From Cupriavidus basilensis (GTDB lineage: Bacteria; Pseudomonadota; Gammaproteobacteria; Burkholderiales; Burkholderiaceae): a stretch of DNA of 64,000 nucleotides. The notes under the pieces were generated by a model, which saw only the letters and a program-made list of their open reading frames with translations, was not told the DNA's origin and searched no databases. Each line of letters opens with the position of its first letter. The first letter of the stretch is position 1. Where the stretch lies: assembly GCF_000832305.1 (NCBI RefSeq), contig NZ_CP010536.1, forward strand, positions 1,860,001 to 1,924,000, given 5' to 3'. The position numbers and the translations under genes were made by a program. This document shows, one piece after another, positions 7,020 to 16,100 of the stretch.

Positions 7020-8381
7020 ATGGCAGCCAGCATGAGGGCTGCGCACCTGACATACGAGAACGCACCCCGGCCATCCGTAGTCCTTGGCTGCCTGCTGCCG
7101 GCGCCATGGCTTGGCGCTACCGCGGGATTGCTGCTGGCGTTCGGTCCCTCCGACGGCCTGCCGTTGCGCTTCTCCCCGACGGTGCTGGCGGTAGTCCATC
7201 TCCTTGCGCTGGGGATGCTGGTTCCCGTCATGGTGGGGGCACTGTTCCAGATGATGCCGGTGGTCGCCGGGGTGCGCGTACGCGGGTCCGATGCATTGGC
7301 TCGCTTGGTCGCGTTGCTCGGCGGGGCCACGGCGCTTGGGCTGGCCGGAGGCTTCCTTGCCGGCCGGCCACTCGGTTTTCGCGTGGCAATGGTCCTTGGG
7401 GCGCCTTTCCTGGGACTGGTCGGCCTGGCATTGCTGCGGGCGGGCGCACGCGTAGTTGCCGTGGATGCAACCACGCGGACGCTGGCAGGCATAGGCGCCG
7501 CGCTGATCGCAACGGCTGCGACCGGCGCGGCGCTAGCCGGCGTACTGGGCGGGCAGTGGCAACTGGCGCCGGGCCCATTGCTGCGACTGCATGTCGCCTG
7601 GGGGCTGGTGGGCTGGATTGCCACGCTCGTTACCGGCGTCGCGACCACGGTGGTGCCCATGTTCTGGCAGACCGGGCGCCTGCCTGCCGCGCTGGAGCGC
7701 TTCCTGCCTTGGGGAATCTGGTTGTTGCTGCTGGCCTATAGCGGCGCCGTGATCGACGCGCCGCAATTTTCCGGTGCTGGCGCAGCGCCGCTTCTATTGT
7801 TGTTGGGGGCCCTCGCGGCGTATGGACTGGGTGGCGTACTGCGTGCGCGACGCCGCCATGATCCGTGCTGGCGGCTGTGGGCCGCCGCCTGCGTGAGCGC
7901 CATCGGCGCGGTGGCATTGTCGCTCGCGGCCATCGCCCTGCCTGTGTCCATCGCGATACCCTGGTGGATCGGCATCGCCGTGCTGGTCGGATGCGGGGTA
8001 TTGCCGGTAACCGCGATGATCGGCAAGATCGTGCCTTTCCTGATCTGGATGCATTTGCGCCGCCGGTTGCCATTGCCAGCCCGGATTCCTGCCATGCAGG
8101 CGATGATTTCGCCAGGCCAGCAGCGCTGGCAAGCCAACTTGCTGTTGCTGGCCTATGTCCTGCTGCTGGCGCTGCCGCTGGCGCCGCGATGGTTGGCTTT
8201 GCCTGGTGGCGTGCTGTTTGCGGCGGCCAACGTCTGGCTCGGCCTGCAACTGTTGCGCGCCGTTCGCTGCCTGCACCGCACCATGGCCCGCGGCGGGCTG
8301 CCGCCTCGGCATGCCGGTCGAAGGGAAACCGGACATTCCGATCCTGGCAGGGAAAAGCGTAGCCGGAAGGCATTTCCATGA
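7020..8381 (+). CDS. Heme-copper-oxidase-like / NnrS-like polytopic membrane protein
   Basis: 453 aa with about 12 predicted membrane helices. Histidines sit in VVHLLALGMLVPVMVGALFQ (near residue 60) and LRLHVAWGLVGWIATLVTGV (near 190), followed by VVPMFW and GKIVPFLIWMHLRRR, a layout like heme-copper oxidase subunit I relatives and NnrS. The C-terminal tail of about 30 residues is hydrophilic and basic. The start at 7020 is not strongly supported; M5 at 7032 is an alternative. It is the second such protein in this block (compare 2382-3524), and its place between hemerythrin and narX suggests a role in NO tolerance or nitrate respiration. The exact family is less sure. Confidence 0.68.
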   Translation: MAASMRAAHLTYENAPRPSVVLGCLLPAPWLGATAGLLLAFGPSDGLPLRFSPTVLAVVHLLALGMLVPVMVGALFQMMPVVAGVRVRGSDALARLVALLGGATALGLAGGFLAGRPLGFRVAMVLGAPFLGLVGLALLRAGARVVAVDATTRTLAGIGAALIATAATGAALAGVLGGQWQLAPGPLLRLHVAWGLVGWIATLVTGVATTVVPMFWQTGRLPAALERFLPWGIWLLLLAYSGAVIDAPQFSGAGAAPLLLLLGALAAYGLGGVLRARRRHDPCWRLWAAACVSAIGAVALSLAAIALPVSIAIPWWIGIAVLVGCGVLPVTAMIGKIVPFLIWMHLRRRLPLPARIPAMQAMISPGQQRWQANLLLLAYVLLLALPLAPRWLALPGGVLFAAANVWLGLQLLRAVRCLHRTMARGGLPPRHAGRRETGHSDPGREKRSRKAFP

Positions 8382-8721
8382 ACGCTCGCCAGGATCGAAA
8401 AAAATCGGGAAAAATACGCCTCTTTATTGCAGATCTTCGGAATTGGCAAGCACCAGGTTTGCGATGAATCAAACATCGCTACGCGGTCTTGGATATATTC
8501 AGTTGCATTGGGGGGACGCATATCCGTTGGCGGCGCTCACGTAGATCCGAGTGAAACACCGGCGCGATCAAGTGCCTCTTTGTGCGCACGGATACTGCGT
8601 TGCCGACCGATCGCCGGCAGAGACGGTCAATGCCGGTGGCGGCAGGAATCGTGCAACGCAGCATGCAGTGATCGGGTTCCGGCAATAGCGGCATGCGGAA
8701 CGCGCAACCTGGAGTCACGCG
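8382..8721. other. 340-bp region upstream of narX
   Basis: Contains the Fnr/Dnr-like site 8459-8472. I find no ORF with support and no clear hairpin. Confidence 0.55.
8459..8472. promoter_or_regulatory. Candidate Fnr/Dnr-type site upstream of narXL
   Basis: TTGCG-ATGA-ATCAA, with a perfect right Fnr half-site ATCAA and the recurrent left half TTGCG. Centred about 257 bp before the narX start, so a long leader or a more distal promoter would be needed. Confidence 0.45.
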
Positions 8722-10641
8722 ATGCACCGTCCGGGCTGGAGTCTGTTGACCAAACTGCTGGCGATCGGTGCCGCGGTACTGTGCCTTGCCCTGACTTCGA
8801 TCGGCCTCACGCTCTGGGTCACCTGGCAGATCGAAGGCGGAGCGGCAGCCGTCAACGAAGCTGGCCGCATGCGCATGCAGGGCTATCGGCTCGCGCTGGC
8901 CATGGAGCGGGGCGCAACCATGGATACGGTGACATCCCAGTTGCACGAGTCTGACCAGGGTCTGGCGCTATTGGCGAGCGGCGATCCTTCGCGCCCACTC
9001 TTTGTTCCCTGGAACGCCGAGACCCGTGCGCAGTTCGCCACGGTGCAACAAGGCTGGGCCTCGCTTCGCGCGCACTGGCTATCGGGTGCGCCTGCCCCGG
9101 CGGGCGAGCTGGACCGTTTCGCGGCAGCCGTCGACGCGCTGGTCTCCGGCATCGAGCTGCAGCTCTCCCGGTGGACGGCACGGTTGCATATGTTCCAGCT
9201 CGCCATGGTGGCCCTTGTCATTGCCAGCGCAGTGACGCTCCTCTATGCCGGCTATCTGATCGTCTTTGAGCCCTTGACGCGCCTGCGGCGCGGTTTGCAG
9301 CGCATCGAGACCGCGGACCTCGGCGCGCGCGTGGCCGTGACCTCCCAGGACGAGTTTGGCGAACTGGCTGAGGGCTTCAATCACATGGCCGCAAAACTGG
9401 AAGCGTTGTATGGCGACCTCGAGCAACGCGTCAATGAAAAGACCGCACGGCTGGAACGCGAGCGCATGCGCCTTGCCGCCTTGTATGAGATGAGCGGGCA
9501 AATCGCGCAGGCGGCTACGCTCGACGAGCTTGCAAAAGGATTTGCGCGCAAGGTTCGCGCGATTGCCCATGCCGATGCCGTTGCGATCCGCTGGTCCGAT
9601 GCCGCCAACCAGCGCTATCTTTTGCTGGCGGGCGACTGCCTGCCGCAGGTGATGTTTGAGCAGGAGCGCTGCCTGCACCCGGGGGCTTGCCATTGCGCTC
9701 AGGCCGGCGCCACCGCGCAACTGCGGGTTATCCCCATCCGGGGGATAACAGACGATCCATCGATCCGATGCGCGCGGGCCGGTTACCGGACACTGGTTTG
9801 CCTGCCGGTAAAACTTCAGCAGCGGGTGCTTGGCGAAATCGATCTGTTCTTTCTCGAGGAAACCTCGCTGACGGCTGAGGACCGCTCCCTGCTCGAAGCC
9901 CTTGCAGCTCACCTTGCCAGCGCGATGGAGGGGCTGCGCGCGGGAGCACTGGAGAAAGAAGCCACGGTGGCTCAGGAGAGGGGCTTGCTGGCACAGGAAC
10001 TCCACGACTCGATCGCCCAGTCGCTGGCTTTTCTGCGGATCCAGGTGGAGTTGATGAGGACCGCGCTTGGCCGCCGTGACGCGCCGGCGCTTGACAAGGT
10101 GCTCGCAGAGATCGAGACCGGCGTGCACGAGACCTATAACGACGTGCGCGAACTGCTGGTGCATTTCCGCACGCGCACCAACCACGAAGACATCGAGCCC
10201 GCGCTGCGTACCACGCTGCAGAAATTCGAGCACCAGACTGGCTTGCGCACGCATCTGCGCATGGAAGGACATGATGTGCCCCTGATGCCCGACGTGCAGG
10301 TTCAGGTACTGCACGTCATTCAGGAGGCGCTGTCCAACATACGCAAGCATGCGCATGCGACACAGGTCTGGATCGACGTGCGCCAGGCCGAGGTGTGGCG
10401 TTTCGAGGTGCGCGACGATGGCCTTGGCTTCAACGTTGCGCAACCGCCGGCGTCCGCCCAGTTGCACGTGGGCTTGCGCATCATGCACGAGCGCGCGCAG
10501 CGCATCGGCGCCACGGTAACGCTGACCTCGGGCAACGGCCACGGCACGCGGGTGACGCTGACGTTGCCGCCGCGCCGGCCCGCGCTGCGCGAAGCGTCGT
10601 CCCGGCCCGCCCGGATGGCCAGCACCTTGCAGAGCCACTGA
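8722..10641 (+). CDS. narX: Nitrate/nitrite sensor histidine kinase NarX
   Basis: 639 aa inner-membrane kinase. Helix 1 is about residues 8-32 and helix 2 about 158-182, with a periplasmic sensor domain between them. The P-box-like NEAGRMRMQGYRLA near residue 44 is the NarX-type nitrate-binding segment. A HAMP domain (180-235) leads to a GAF-like central module with a cysteine group CLHPGACHCAQAG near 317, as in NarX, then a HisKA_3 dimer domain with QELHDSIAQSLAFLR (phospho-His near 429) and a C-terminal ATPase domain with RDDGLGFN. narL follows 17 bp later with its own Shine-Dalgarno. It should phosphorylate NarL in response to nitrate. Confidence 0.94.
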   Translation: MHRPGWSLLTKLLAIGAAVLCLALTSIGLTLWVTWQIEGGAAAVNEAGRMRMQGYRLALAMERGATMDTVTSQLHESDQGLALLASGDPSRPLFVPWNAETRAQFATVQQGWASLRAHWLSGAPAPAGELDRFAAAVDALVSGIELQLSRWTARLHMFQLAMVALVIASAVTLLYAGYLIVFEPLTRLRRGLQRIETADLGARVAVTSQDEFGELAEGFNHMAAKLEALYGDLEQRVNEKTARLERERMRLAALYEMSGQIAQAATLDELAKGFARKVRAIAHADAVAIRWSDAANQRYLLLAGDCLPQVMFEQERCLHPGACHCAQAGATAQLRVIPIRGITDDPSIRCARAGYRTLVCLPVKLQQRVLGEIDLFFLEETSLTAEDRSLLEALAAHLASAMEGLRAGALEKEATVAQERGLLAQELHDSIAQSLAFLRIQVELMRTALGRRDAPALDKVLAEIETGVHETYNDVRELLVHFRTRTNHEDIEPALRTTLQKFEHQTGLRTHLRMEGHDVPLMPDVQVQVLHVIQEALSNIRKHAHATQVWIDVRQAEVWRFEVRDDGLGFNVAQPPASAQLHVGLRIMHERAQRIGATVTLTSGNGHGTRVTLTLPPRRPALREASSRPARMASTLQSH

Positions 10642-10658
10642 CGAGAGAGGAGAAACCG

Positions 10659-11336
10659 ATGCCCGCCGCTGATCCGGTCCGCCTCCTGGTCGTGGACGAC
10701 CATACCTTGTTCCGCCGCGGGCTGATCGCCTTGCTGGCGCAGGAACCGGCGCTGCAGGTGGTTGGCGAGGCCGGCGACGCAGGCGAGGCCCAGCATCGCG
10801 CCCAGGCCTTGCAGCCGGATGTCATCCTGCTCGACAACCATCTGCCCGGTGTGACGGGGATCGATGCGCTGCCCGGGCTAAGGGAGGCCGCGCCGCGCGC
10901 GCGCGTGCTGATGCTGACGGTCAGCGAGGACGAGCACGACCTGAGCGCGGCACTCAAGGCGGGTGCCGCCGGCTATGTGCTCAAGAACATCGAGGGTGCT
11001 GCCCTGGTCGCGGCCATCCACCAGATCCGCAAAGGGCAGTCTGCCATCAGTCCCGAGATGACCGGCAAGCTGGTCGCCGCGTTCCATGCCGCGCATGGCA
11101 GTCGGGAAGGTGCCTGCGCGCCGCCCGCACCCGCCGATCCGCTTGCCGTGCTGTCGCCGCGCGAACAGGAGATCCTGCACGGCATCGCCAGCGGCTTGAG
11201 CAACAAGGCCATCGCGCGCCAGCTGGGCATCGCCGAGACGACGGTGAAAGTCCACGTCCAGCATATCCTGCGCAAGCTCAACCTCAGTTCACGGGTCCAG
11301 GCGGCCGTCTTCCTCGCCGGGCGCGGCAGCGCCTGA
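10659..11336 (+). CDS. narL: Nitrate/nitrite response regulator NarL
   Basis: 225 aa. The receiver domain has acidic pair D13/D14, phospho-acceptor D59 in ILLDNHLPG and conserved Lys in YVLKN near 112. The C-terminal LuxR-type HTH has LSPREQEILHGIASGLSNKA and ETTVKVHVQHILRKL. The ATG at 10659 is preceded by GAGAGGAGA; the frame is open upstream only as shadow of narX. It is the cognate regulator of NarX and probably activates narK-narGHJI. I did not find an unambiguous NarL heptamer pair upstream of narK by eye. Confidence 0.94.
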   Translation: MPAADPVRLLVVDDHTLFRRGLIALLAQEPALQVVGEAGDAGEAQHRAQALQPDVILLDNHLPGVTGIDALPGLREAAPRARVLMLTVSEDEHDLSAALKAGAAGYVLKNIEGAALVAAIHQIRKGQSAISPEMTGKLVAAFHAAHGSREGACAPPAPADPLAVLSPREQEILHGIASGLSNKAIARQLGIAETTVKVHVQHILRKLNLSSRVQAAVFLAGRGSA

Positions 11337-11673
11337 ACCGGATCCGGCATCGTTCTTTCGAACTATGCCCGGGCGTCTGGTTGCTCGAAACCATCCTCCT
11401 TCCGGACATGCCGGCCTGCCCGGTCGAGGGATGTTGCGCCTTGCACAGGGCGCCTAGATTGGAACTCAGCAAGAGACCGGGGGAGCGATCGGCACGGCGT
11501 TATCGCAGGAGAGGGCGCTGGGACTCAACGCCCCGGCGTTCGGCCTGCCGGCAGCCATGCTCGTGCTGACCGGCTCGCTGTATTTCACCGAGGTGCGCCG
11601 CACCGAGATGATGGGCCCGCACGGGGTGCGTGCCGGCAACGCGGCGCAGTCCTGAGCGCGCCTGGAGACTGAA
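11337..11673. other. Region upstream of narK with a possible gene remnant
   Basis: 337 bp. From 11459 (after a TAG) to 11655 a frame of about 65 codons stays open on the plus strand and reads, near its end, FGLPAAMLVLTGSLYFTEVR then RTEMMGPHGVRA. It has no start codon until a Met 33 codons before the stop, and is not something I recognise. It could be the 3' remnant of a lost membrane-protein gene or chance in GC-rich DNA. I see no Fnr-type site here. Confidence 0.35.
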
Positions 11674-13125
11674 ATGAGCCGAACCGTAGCAGACACACCG
11701 AAGCCGTCCGGCGGTGGCCGGGTGCTGACCATCTGGACCCCCGAAGACCGCGCATTCTGGGAGCGCGAGGGCGAGGCGATCGCCAAGCTGAATCTGTGGA
11801 TATCGGTGCCCGCGCTGTTCCTGGCATTTGCGATCTGGCAATTGTGGAGCGTGGTGGCCGTCAACCTGCCGCAGCTCGGCTTCAGGTACTCGACCAACCA
11901 GCTCTTCTGGCTGGCGGCCGCGCCAGCGTTATCGGGCGCGACGCTGCGCATCTTCTATTCCTTCATGGTGCCCCTGTTCGGCGGGCGCCGCTGGACTGCG
12001 ATCTCCACGGCGTCTTTGTTGATTCCCGCCATCGGGATCGGCATTGCGGTGCAGGATCCGACCACCAGCTATCCCACCATGTTGCTGCTGGCGTTGCTGT
12101 GCGGCCTGGGCGGCGGCAACTTCAGCTCCAGCATGGCCAATATCAGCTTCTTCTTTCCCAAGGAGCACAAGGGCTCGGCGCTGGGCGTGAATGCGGGGCT
12201 GGGCAATCTTGGCGTCTCGGTGGTGCAGTTCCTTAGCCCGCTGATCGTCACTGTGGGCATCCTCGGCATCTTTGGCGGCGATCCGCAGACGATCGTCGGC
12301 AAGACCGGCCAGGTGAGCCAGGTGTGGGCGCAGAACGCCGCCTATATCTGGATTCCCTGGATCGCGCTGGCGTCGGTAGCGGCCTGGTTCTTCATGAACG
12401 ACATTGCCGACGCGCGGGCCTCGTTCGCCGCGCAGGCGGCCATCTTCAAGCGCAAGCACAACTGGCTGATGTGCTTGCTCTACCTTGGCACCTTCGGCTC
12501 GTTCATCGGCTTTGCCGCGGGGTTCCCGCTGCTGATCAAGAGCCAGTTTCCCGACGTCAACCCGCTGGCGTATGCCTGGCTGGGGCCGCTGCTCGGCGCG
12601 CTGATCCGGCCCGTCGGCGGCTGGCTGGCCGACCGGCTCGGCGGCGCGTCCGTCACGCTGTGGAATTTCGTGGTGATGGCGCTGGCCGTGGTCGGGGTGT
12701 TGTATTTCCTGCCCAAGGGCGCGGGCGGCTATGCACTCTCCGCGGGTCCGGCGCAAGGCAGCTTTACCGGCTTCTTCCTGATGTTCCTGGTGCTGTTCCT
12801 GACCACGGGCATCGGCAATGGCTCGACCTTCCGCATGATCCCGGTGATCTTCCTCAATCAGAAGCTGCGCGAGGTGGAGGGCGCCGGCGACGAGGCGCAG
12901 GCCCGGGCGATCAAGGACGGCAATACCGAAGGGGCAGCCGCGCTGGGCTTCGCCGGGGCGCTGGGTGCCTACGGCGGCTTTTTCATCCCCAAGAGCTATG
13001 GCACCGCCATCGCCGCGACCGGCGGCCCGGAGGCCGCGCTATGGATCTTCATCGTCTTCTATCTGCTTTGCGTGGTGGTCACCTGGTGGTATTACGGGCG
13101 CCGCGGCGCCGAGATGCCGTGCTGA
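11674..13125 (+). CDS. narK: Nitrate/nitrite transporter (MFS, NarK type)
   Basis: 483 aa with about 12 membrane helices. NarK-like features are the N-terminal WTPEDRAFWEREGE, the GLGGGNFSSSMANISFFFPK signature around residues 145-164, the matching second-half signature TGIGNGSTFRMIPVIF near 380, and a long loop between them. It imports nitrate and/or exchanges nitrate for nitrite across the inner membrane for the reductase encoded next. A GGAG precedes the ATG. Only one narK is seen; relatives often carry two. narG follows after 40 bp, so narK is probably the first gene of the nar operon. Confidence 0.92.
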   Translation: MSRTVADTPKPSGGGRVLTIWTPEDRAFWEREGEAIAKLNLWISVPALFLAFAIWQLWSVVAVNLPQLGFRYSTNQLFWLAAAPALSGATLRIFYSFMVPLFGGRRWTAISTASLLIPAIGIGIAVQDPTTSYPTMLLLALLCGLGGGNFSSSMANISFFFPKEHKGSALGVNAGLGNLGVSVVQFLSPLIVTVGILGIFGGDPQTIVGKTGQVSQVWAQNAAYIWIPWIALASVAAWFFMNDIADARASFAAQAAIFKRKHNWLMCLLYLGTFGSFIGFAAGFPLLIKSQFPDVNPLAYAWLGPLLGALIRPVGGWLADRLGGASVTLWNFVVMALAVVGVLYFLPKGAGGYALSAGPAQGSFTGFFLMFLVLFLTTGIGNGSTFRMIPVIFLNQKLREVEGAGDEAQARAIKDGNTEGAAALGFAGALGAYGGFFIPKSYGTAIAATGGPEAALWIFIVFYLLCVVVTWWYYGRRGAEMPC

Positions 13126-13165
13126 GCACGAGCGCGATGCGCACAAACGATACCGGAGCCCCGCA

Positions 13166-16100
13166 ATGAGCCATTTTCTCGATCGCCTCACTTACTTCAG
13201 CCAGCCGCGCGAGAGTTTCTCCGACGGCCACGGCCAGACCACGGGTGAGGACCGCACCTGGGAAGACGCCTACCGCAACCGCTGGCAGCACGACAAGATC
13301 GTGCGCTCCACCCATGGCACCAACTGCACCGGCTCGTGCTCGTGGAAGATCTACGTGAAAGGCGGCATCGTGACCTGGGAAACCCAGCAGACCGATTACC
13401 CCCGCACGCGCGCCGACCTGCCGAACCACGAGCCGCGCGGCTGCGCGCGCGGCGCGAGCTACTCCTGGTACCTTTACAGCGCCAACCGGGTCAAGTACCC
13501 GATGGTGCGGGGGCGCTTGCTCAAGCACTGGCGCTCGGCGCGGGCCGTGGCCAAGAGTCCGGTGGATGCCTGGGCGGCCGTGGTCGAAGACGACGCCGCG
13601 CGCCGCGAGTATCAGCAGCAGCGCGGGCTGGGCGGCTTCGTGCGCAGCAGCTGGGACGAGGTCAACGAGCTGATCGCCGCGGCCAACGTGTACACCATCA
13701 AGAAGCACGGCCCGGACCGCGTGATCGGCTTCTCGCCCATCCCGGCCATGAGCATGGTGAGCTACGCCGCGGGCAGCCGCTATCTCAGCCTGATCGGCGG
13801 GGTCTGCATGAGTTTCTACGACTGGTACTGTGACCTGCCGCCCGCCAGCCCGCAGACCTGGGGCGAACAGACCGATGTGCCGGAAAGCGCGGACTGGTAC
13901 AACTCCACCTTCCTGATCGCGTGGGGCTCCAACGTGCCGCAGACACGTACGCCGGACGCCCATTTCTTTACCGAGGTGCGCTACAAAGGCGCCAAGGTGG
14001 TAGCCGTGACCCCGGACTACGCGGAGGTTTCCAAGCTGGCCGACCTGTGGCTGCACCCGAAGCAGGGCACCGATGCGGCGCTGGCGATGGCGATGGGCCA
14101 CGTCATCCTCAAGGAGTTCTACTTCGAGCGGCGCAGCGCCTATTTCGACGACTATGCGCGCCGGTATACGGACCTGCCGTTGCTGGTCGCGCTCAAGGAA
14201 CACACGCTGCCCGACGGCAGCAAGACCCTGGTGCCCGATCGCTATGTGCGCGCCAGCGATTTCCCCGATGCACTGGGGCAGGCGAACCATCCCGAATGGA
14301 AAACGGTCGGATTCGACGAGCAGGGCAAGGTCGCCTTGCCGCACGGCTCGATCGGTTTTCGCTGGGGGCCGGACGGCAGGCCCGACGCCGGCAAATGGAA
14401 CCTGGAGAGCAAGGAGGCAAGGCAGGGCGAAGCCGTGAAGCTCAAGCTGTCGGTGGTGGAGGATGGCGCCCAGCCGCATGACATCGTCGATGTCGGCTTC
14501 CCGTACTTCGGCGGCATCGACACGCCGCACTTCACGTCGAGCAAGACCGCCGGCGACGTGATCGTGCGGCGCGTGCCAGCGGCGCGCCTGGCGTTGCAGG
14601 AAGCAGGCGGGCAGCGCGAGACACTGGTGGCCACGGTGTTCGACCTGCTGGCGGCCAACTACGGCGTGGCGCGCGGGCTGCCGGGCGAACAGCAGGGCGG
14701 TGCCGCCACCGGAGGCTACGACGACGAGGTCCCCTACACACCTGCCTGGCAGGAGCGCATCACCGGCGTGGCGCGCCAGCAGGTCATCGCGGTGGCGCGG
14801 CAGTTCGCCGACAACGCCGACAAGACCCGGGGCAAGTCCATGGTGATCATCGGCGCGGCGATGAACCACTGGTACCACTGCGACATGAACTACCGCGGCA
14901 TCATCAATATGCTGATGCTGTGCGGCTGCATCGGCCAGAGCGGCGGCGGCTGGGCGCACTATGTGGGCCAGGAGAAACTGCGGCCGCAGACCGGCTGGAC
15001 CGCGCTGGCCTTCGCGCTGGACTGGATCCGCCCGCCGCGCCAGATGAACTCGACCAGTTTCTTCTATGCCCATACCGACCAGTGGCGCTACGAGAAACTC
15101 GGTGTGGACGAGATCCTCTCGCCGCTGGCCGATCCGGCGCGCTACAGCGGCTCGATGATCGACTATAACGTGCGCGCGGAGCGCATGGGCTGGCTGCCAT
15201 CGGCGCCGCAACTGCAGACCAATCCGCTGCAGGTGCAGCGCGACGCGCAGGCGCGCGGGATGGACACGCGGGACTATGTGGCCCAGTCCCTCAAGGACGG
15301 CTCGCTGAAGCTGAGCTGCGAGGATCCCGACCACCCGGCCAACTGGCCGCGCAATATGTTCGTGTGGCGCTCCAACCTGCTCGGCTCCTCGGGCAAGGGG
15401 CACGAATATTTCCTCAAGCACCTGCTGGGTACCAGCCACGGCGTGCAGGGCAAGGACCTCGGTCCCGACCATGCCAAGCCCGAGGAAGTCCGCTGGCATG
15501 AGCAGGCGCCCGAGGGCAAGCTGGACCTGCTGGTCACGCTCGACTTCCGCATGAGCACCACCTGCATGTACTCCGACATCGTGCTGCCCACGGCGACCTG
15601 GTACGAGAAGAACGATCTCAACACCAGCGACATGCATCCGTTTATCCATCCGCTCTCCACCGCCGTTGATCCGGCCTGGCAGGCGCGCAGCGACTGGGAG
15701 ATCTACAAGGGCTTCGCCAAGACCTTCAGCAAGGTCTGCGCGGGCCATCTCGGGGTGGAGAAGGAAGTGGTGCTCACCCCGCTGATGCACGACACCCCCG
15801 CCGAACTGGCGCAGCCCTTTGGCGTGCGGGACTGGAAGAAGGGCGAGTGCGACCTGGTGCCCGGCCAGACCGCGCCGCAGATCAACGTGGTGGAGCGCGA
15901 TTATCCCAACACCTATCAGCGCTTCACCGCGCTCGGGCCCCTGATGACGCGCATCGGCAATGGCGGCAAGGGGATCGGCTGGGACACGCAAAGCGAGGTG
16001 CACGCACTCGGGGAACTCAATGGCACGGTCAGCGAGGCGGGCGTCAGCCAGGGCTTGCCGCGCATCGACACGGATATCGACGCGGCCGAAGTGGTGATGA

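Noticed and set aside
6682..7107. N-terminal extension of the hemerythrin gene (142 extra codons)
   Set aside because: No family similarity, crosses the divergent promoter and the Fnr-like site.
11430..11445. Fnr-like TTGCGCCTTGCAC upstream of narK
   Set aside because: The right half does not match xTCAA; only the TTGCG part fits.
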